Positions 5,704 through 6,439 of a stretch of 6,439 bases of DNA are shown here, in pieces. Positions within the stretch are counted from its first letter, which is position 1. The number at the start of each line of letters is the position of its first letter. The stretch is from Candidatus Krumholzibacteriia bacterium (lineage in GTDB: Bacteria > Krumholzibacteriota > Krumholzibacteria > WVZY01 > JAKEHA01): positions 1 through 6,439 of the forward strand of contig JAOTVO010000155.1 in NCBI GenBank assembly GCA_029863355.1, given 5' to 3'. The notes under the pieces were generated by a model that was not told where the DNA came from, made no database searches, and saw only the letters and a list, made by a program, of their open reading frames with translations. Position numbers and translations under genes: made by a program.

Positions 5704-6439
5704 ATGATCCATACCATCGGCATGGACGTGGGCTGCAGCGCGATCAAGACGGTCGCGATGCGCTTCGACGACGCCGGCGGGAGCGAGGAGCTCCTCGCCG
5801 TCGACCTCAACAAGATCCGCAAGCGCAACGTCAAGGACGTGGTCGAGCAGTCGCACCGGCGCGTGCTGGCCGAGACGTCGCTGCGGGAGGAGGACGTCGA
5901 CTACCTCGCCACCACCGGCGAGGGCGAGCTGGTGGATTTCCGGCGCGGCCACTTCTACTCGATGACGACGCACGCGCGCGGCGCCCGCTTCCTCGACCCC
6001 GAGGCGCGCGCCGTGGTGGACGTGGGGGCGCTGCACGCCAAGGCGATCCTCATCGACGAGCGTTCCAAGGTGATGAACCACCGCATGACCTCGCAGTGCG
6101 CCTCCGGCTCCGGTCAGTTCCTCGAGAACATCTCCCGCTACTTGGGCGTGTCCGTCGAGGACATCGGCTCGCTCTCGCTGGCCGCCGACGATCCCGAGCT
6201 GGTGTCGGGCATCTGCGCCGTGCTGGCCGAGACCGACGTGATCAACATGGTCAGCCGCGGGATCACGCCCGGCAACATCCTCAAGGGCATCCACATCTCG
6301 ATATCCAAGCGCCTGGTCAACCTGCTGCGCGCGCTCAAGGCCGAGGGCGTGGTGCTCATCACCGGCGGCCTGGCCGCCGACGCGGGATTCATCGCCGTCA
6401 TGCAGGAGCTGGCCGACGAGGCGGAGATGGAGGTGACGA
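5704..6439 (+). CDS. bcrD: Benzoyl-CoA reductase, delta subunit BcrD (3' end outside window)
   Basis: This is the partner of BcrA in the ATPase/electron-activation module. The 245 residues visible are open to the window edge; the family is about 280-300 residues, so roughly 40-50 are missing. The first phosphate motif is GMDVGCSAIKT (6-16), the second is DVGALHAK (106-113), and an adenosine-type motif ITGGLAAD lies near the visible end. Cys 132 (SQCASGSGQF) and Cys 171 (GICAVLAETDV) have the same 39-residue spacing as in BcrA and HgdC, so they are the predicted [4Fe-4S] ligands. The TTGEGE and RGHFYSMTTHARGA blocks, and NMVSRGI followed by NILKGIH, are typical of BcrD/BadG. The ATG at 5704 is one base after the bcrA stop; the only ribosome-binding candidate is a weak GGTGA at 5693-5697, so translation is probably coupled to bcrA. 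Confidence 0.94.
   Translation, partial: MIHTIGMDVGCSAIKTVAMRFDDAGGSEELLAVDLNKIRKRNVKDVVEQSHRRVLAETSLREEDVDYLATTGEGELVDFRRGHFYSMTTHARGARFLDPEARAVVDVGALHAKAILIDERSKVMNHRMTSQCASGSGQFLENISRYLGVSVEDIGSLSLAADDPELVSGICAVLAETDVINMVSRGITPGNILKGIHISISKRLVNLLRALKAEGVVLITGGLAADAGFIAVMQELADEAEMEVT

Noticed and set aside
4281..5834. A 517-codon open frame on the minus strand across bcrA and into bcrD
   Set aside because: It is a mirror of strongly GC-biased plus-strand codons, its translation is rich in His, Val, Arg and Ala with no recognisable domain, and it overlaps a clear bcrA and the start of bcrD.
1..6439. A previously undescribed multi-gene system
   Set aside because: All enzyme genes belong to the established class I benzoyl-CoA degradation pathway; novelty, if any, lies in the regulator and arrangement, not in new chemistry.

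Overview
The window is a dense, strongly GC-rich, all-plus-strand gene cluster for anaerobic breakdown of the aromatic ring of benzoyl-CoA. It carries the four subunits of an ATP-dependent (class I) benzoyl-CoA reductase, BcrC, BcrB, BcrA and BcrD. It also carries two enzymes of the following ring-hydration and ring-opening steps: dienoyl-CoA hydratase (Dch) and the C-terminal third of 6-oxocyclohex-1-ene-1-carbonyl-CoA hydrolase (Oah). The subunits resemble the Thauera/Rhodopseudomonas 'bcr/bad' type rather than the Azoarcus 'bzd' type. The main reason is the long BcrA (454 residues), with an insertion of about 170 residues ahead of the second ATP-binding motif. The host is probably a high-GC bacterium that degrades aromatics anaerobically (proteobacterial or a relative); the sequence alone does not fix the taxon.

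Layout: oah 3' end (to 380), dch (386-1156), a TetR-family regulator (1141-1908), bcrC (1905-3068), bcrB (3065-4336), bcrA (4338-5702) and bcrD (5704 to beyond the window). Neighbouring genes overlap or are separated by no more than 5 nt, so no stretch lacks a gene. I see no internal terminator, RNA gene, mobile element or CRISPR array. This reads as one translationally coupled polycistron whose promoter lies upstream of the window.

Working together: the BcrA/BcrD ATPase module, with a [4Fe-4S] cluster predicted to be held by a Cys-x38-Cys pair in each subunit, would energise electrons from ferredoxin and pass them to the BcrB/BcrC module. That module reduces benzoyl-CoA to cyclohexa-1,5-diene-1-carbonyl-CoA. 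Dch hydrates this to 6-hydroxycyclohex-1-ene-1-carbonyl-CoA. A dehydrogenase (Had, not in the window) oxidises it, and Oah hydrolytically opens the ring to 3-hydroxypimeloyl-CoA.

The enzymes are a known system. The less ordinary parts are the TetR regulator embedded between dch and bcrC, a perfect 12-bp inverted repeat just inside its coding region, its Ala/Pro-rich tail, and the gene order.
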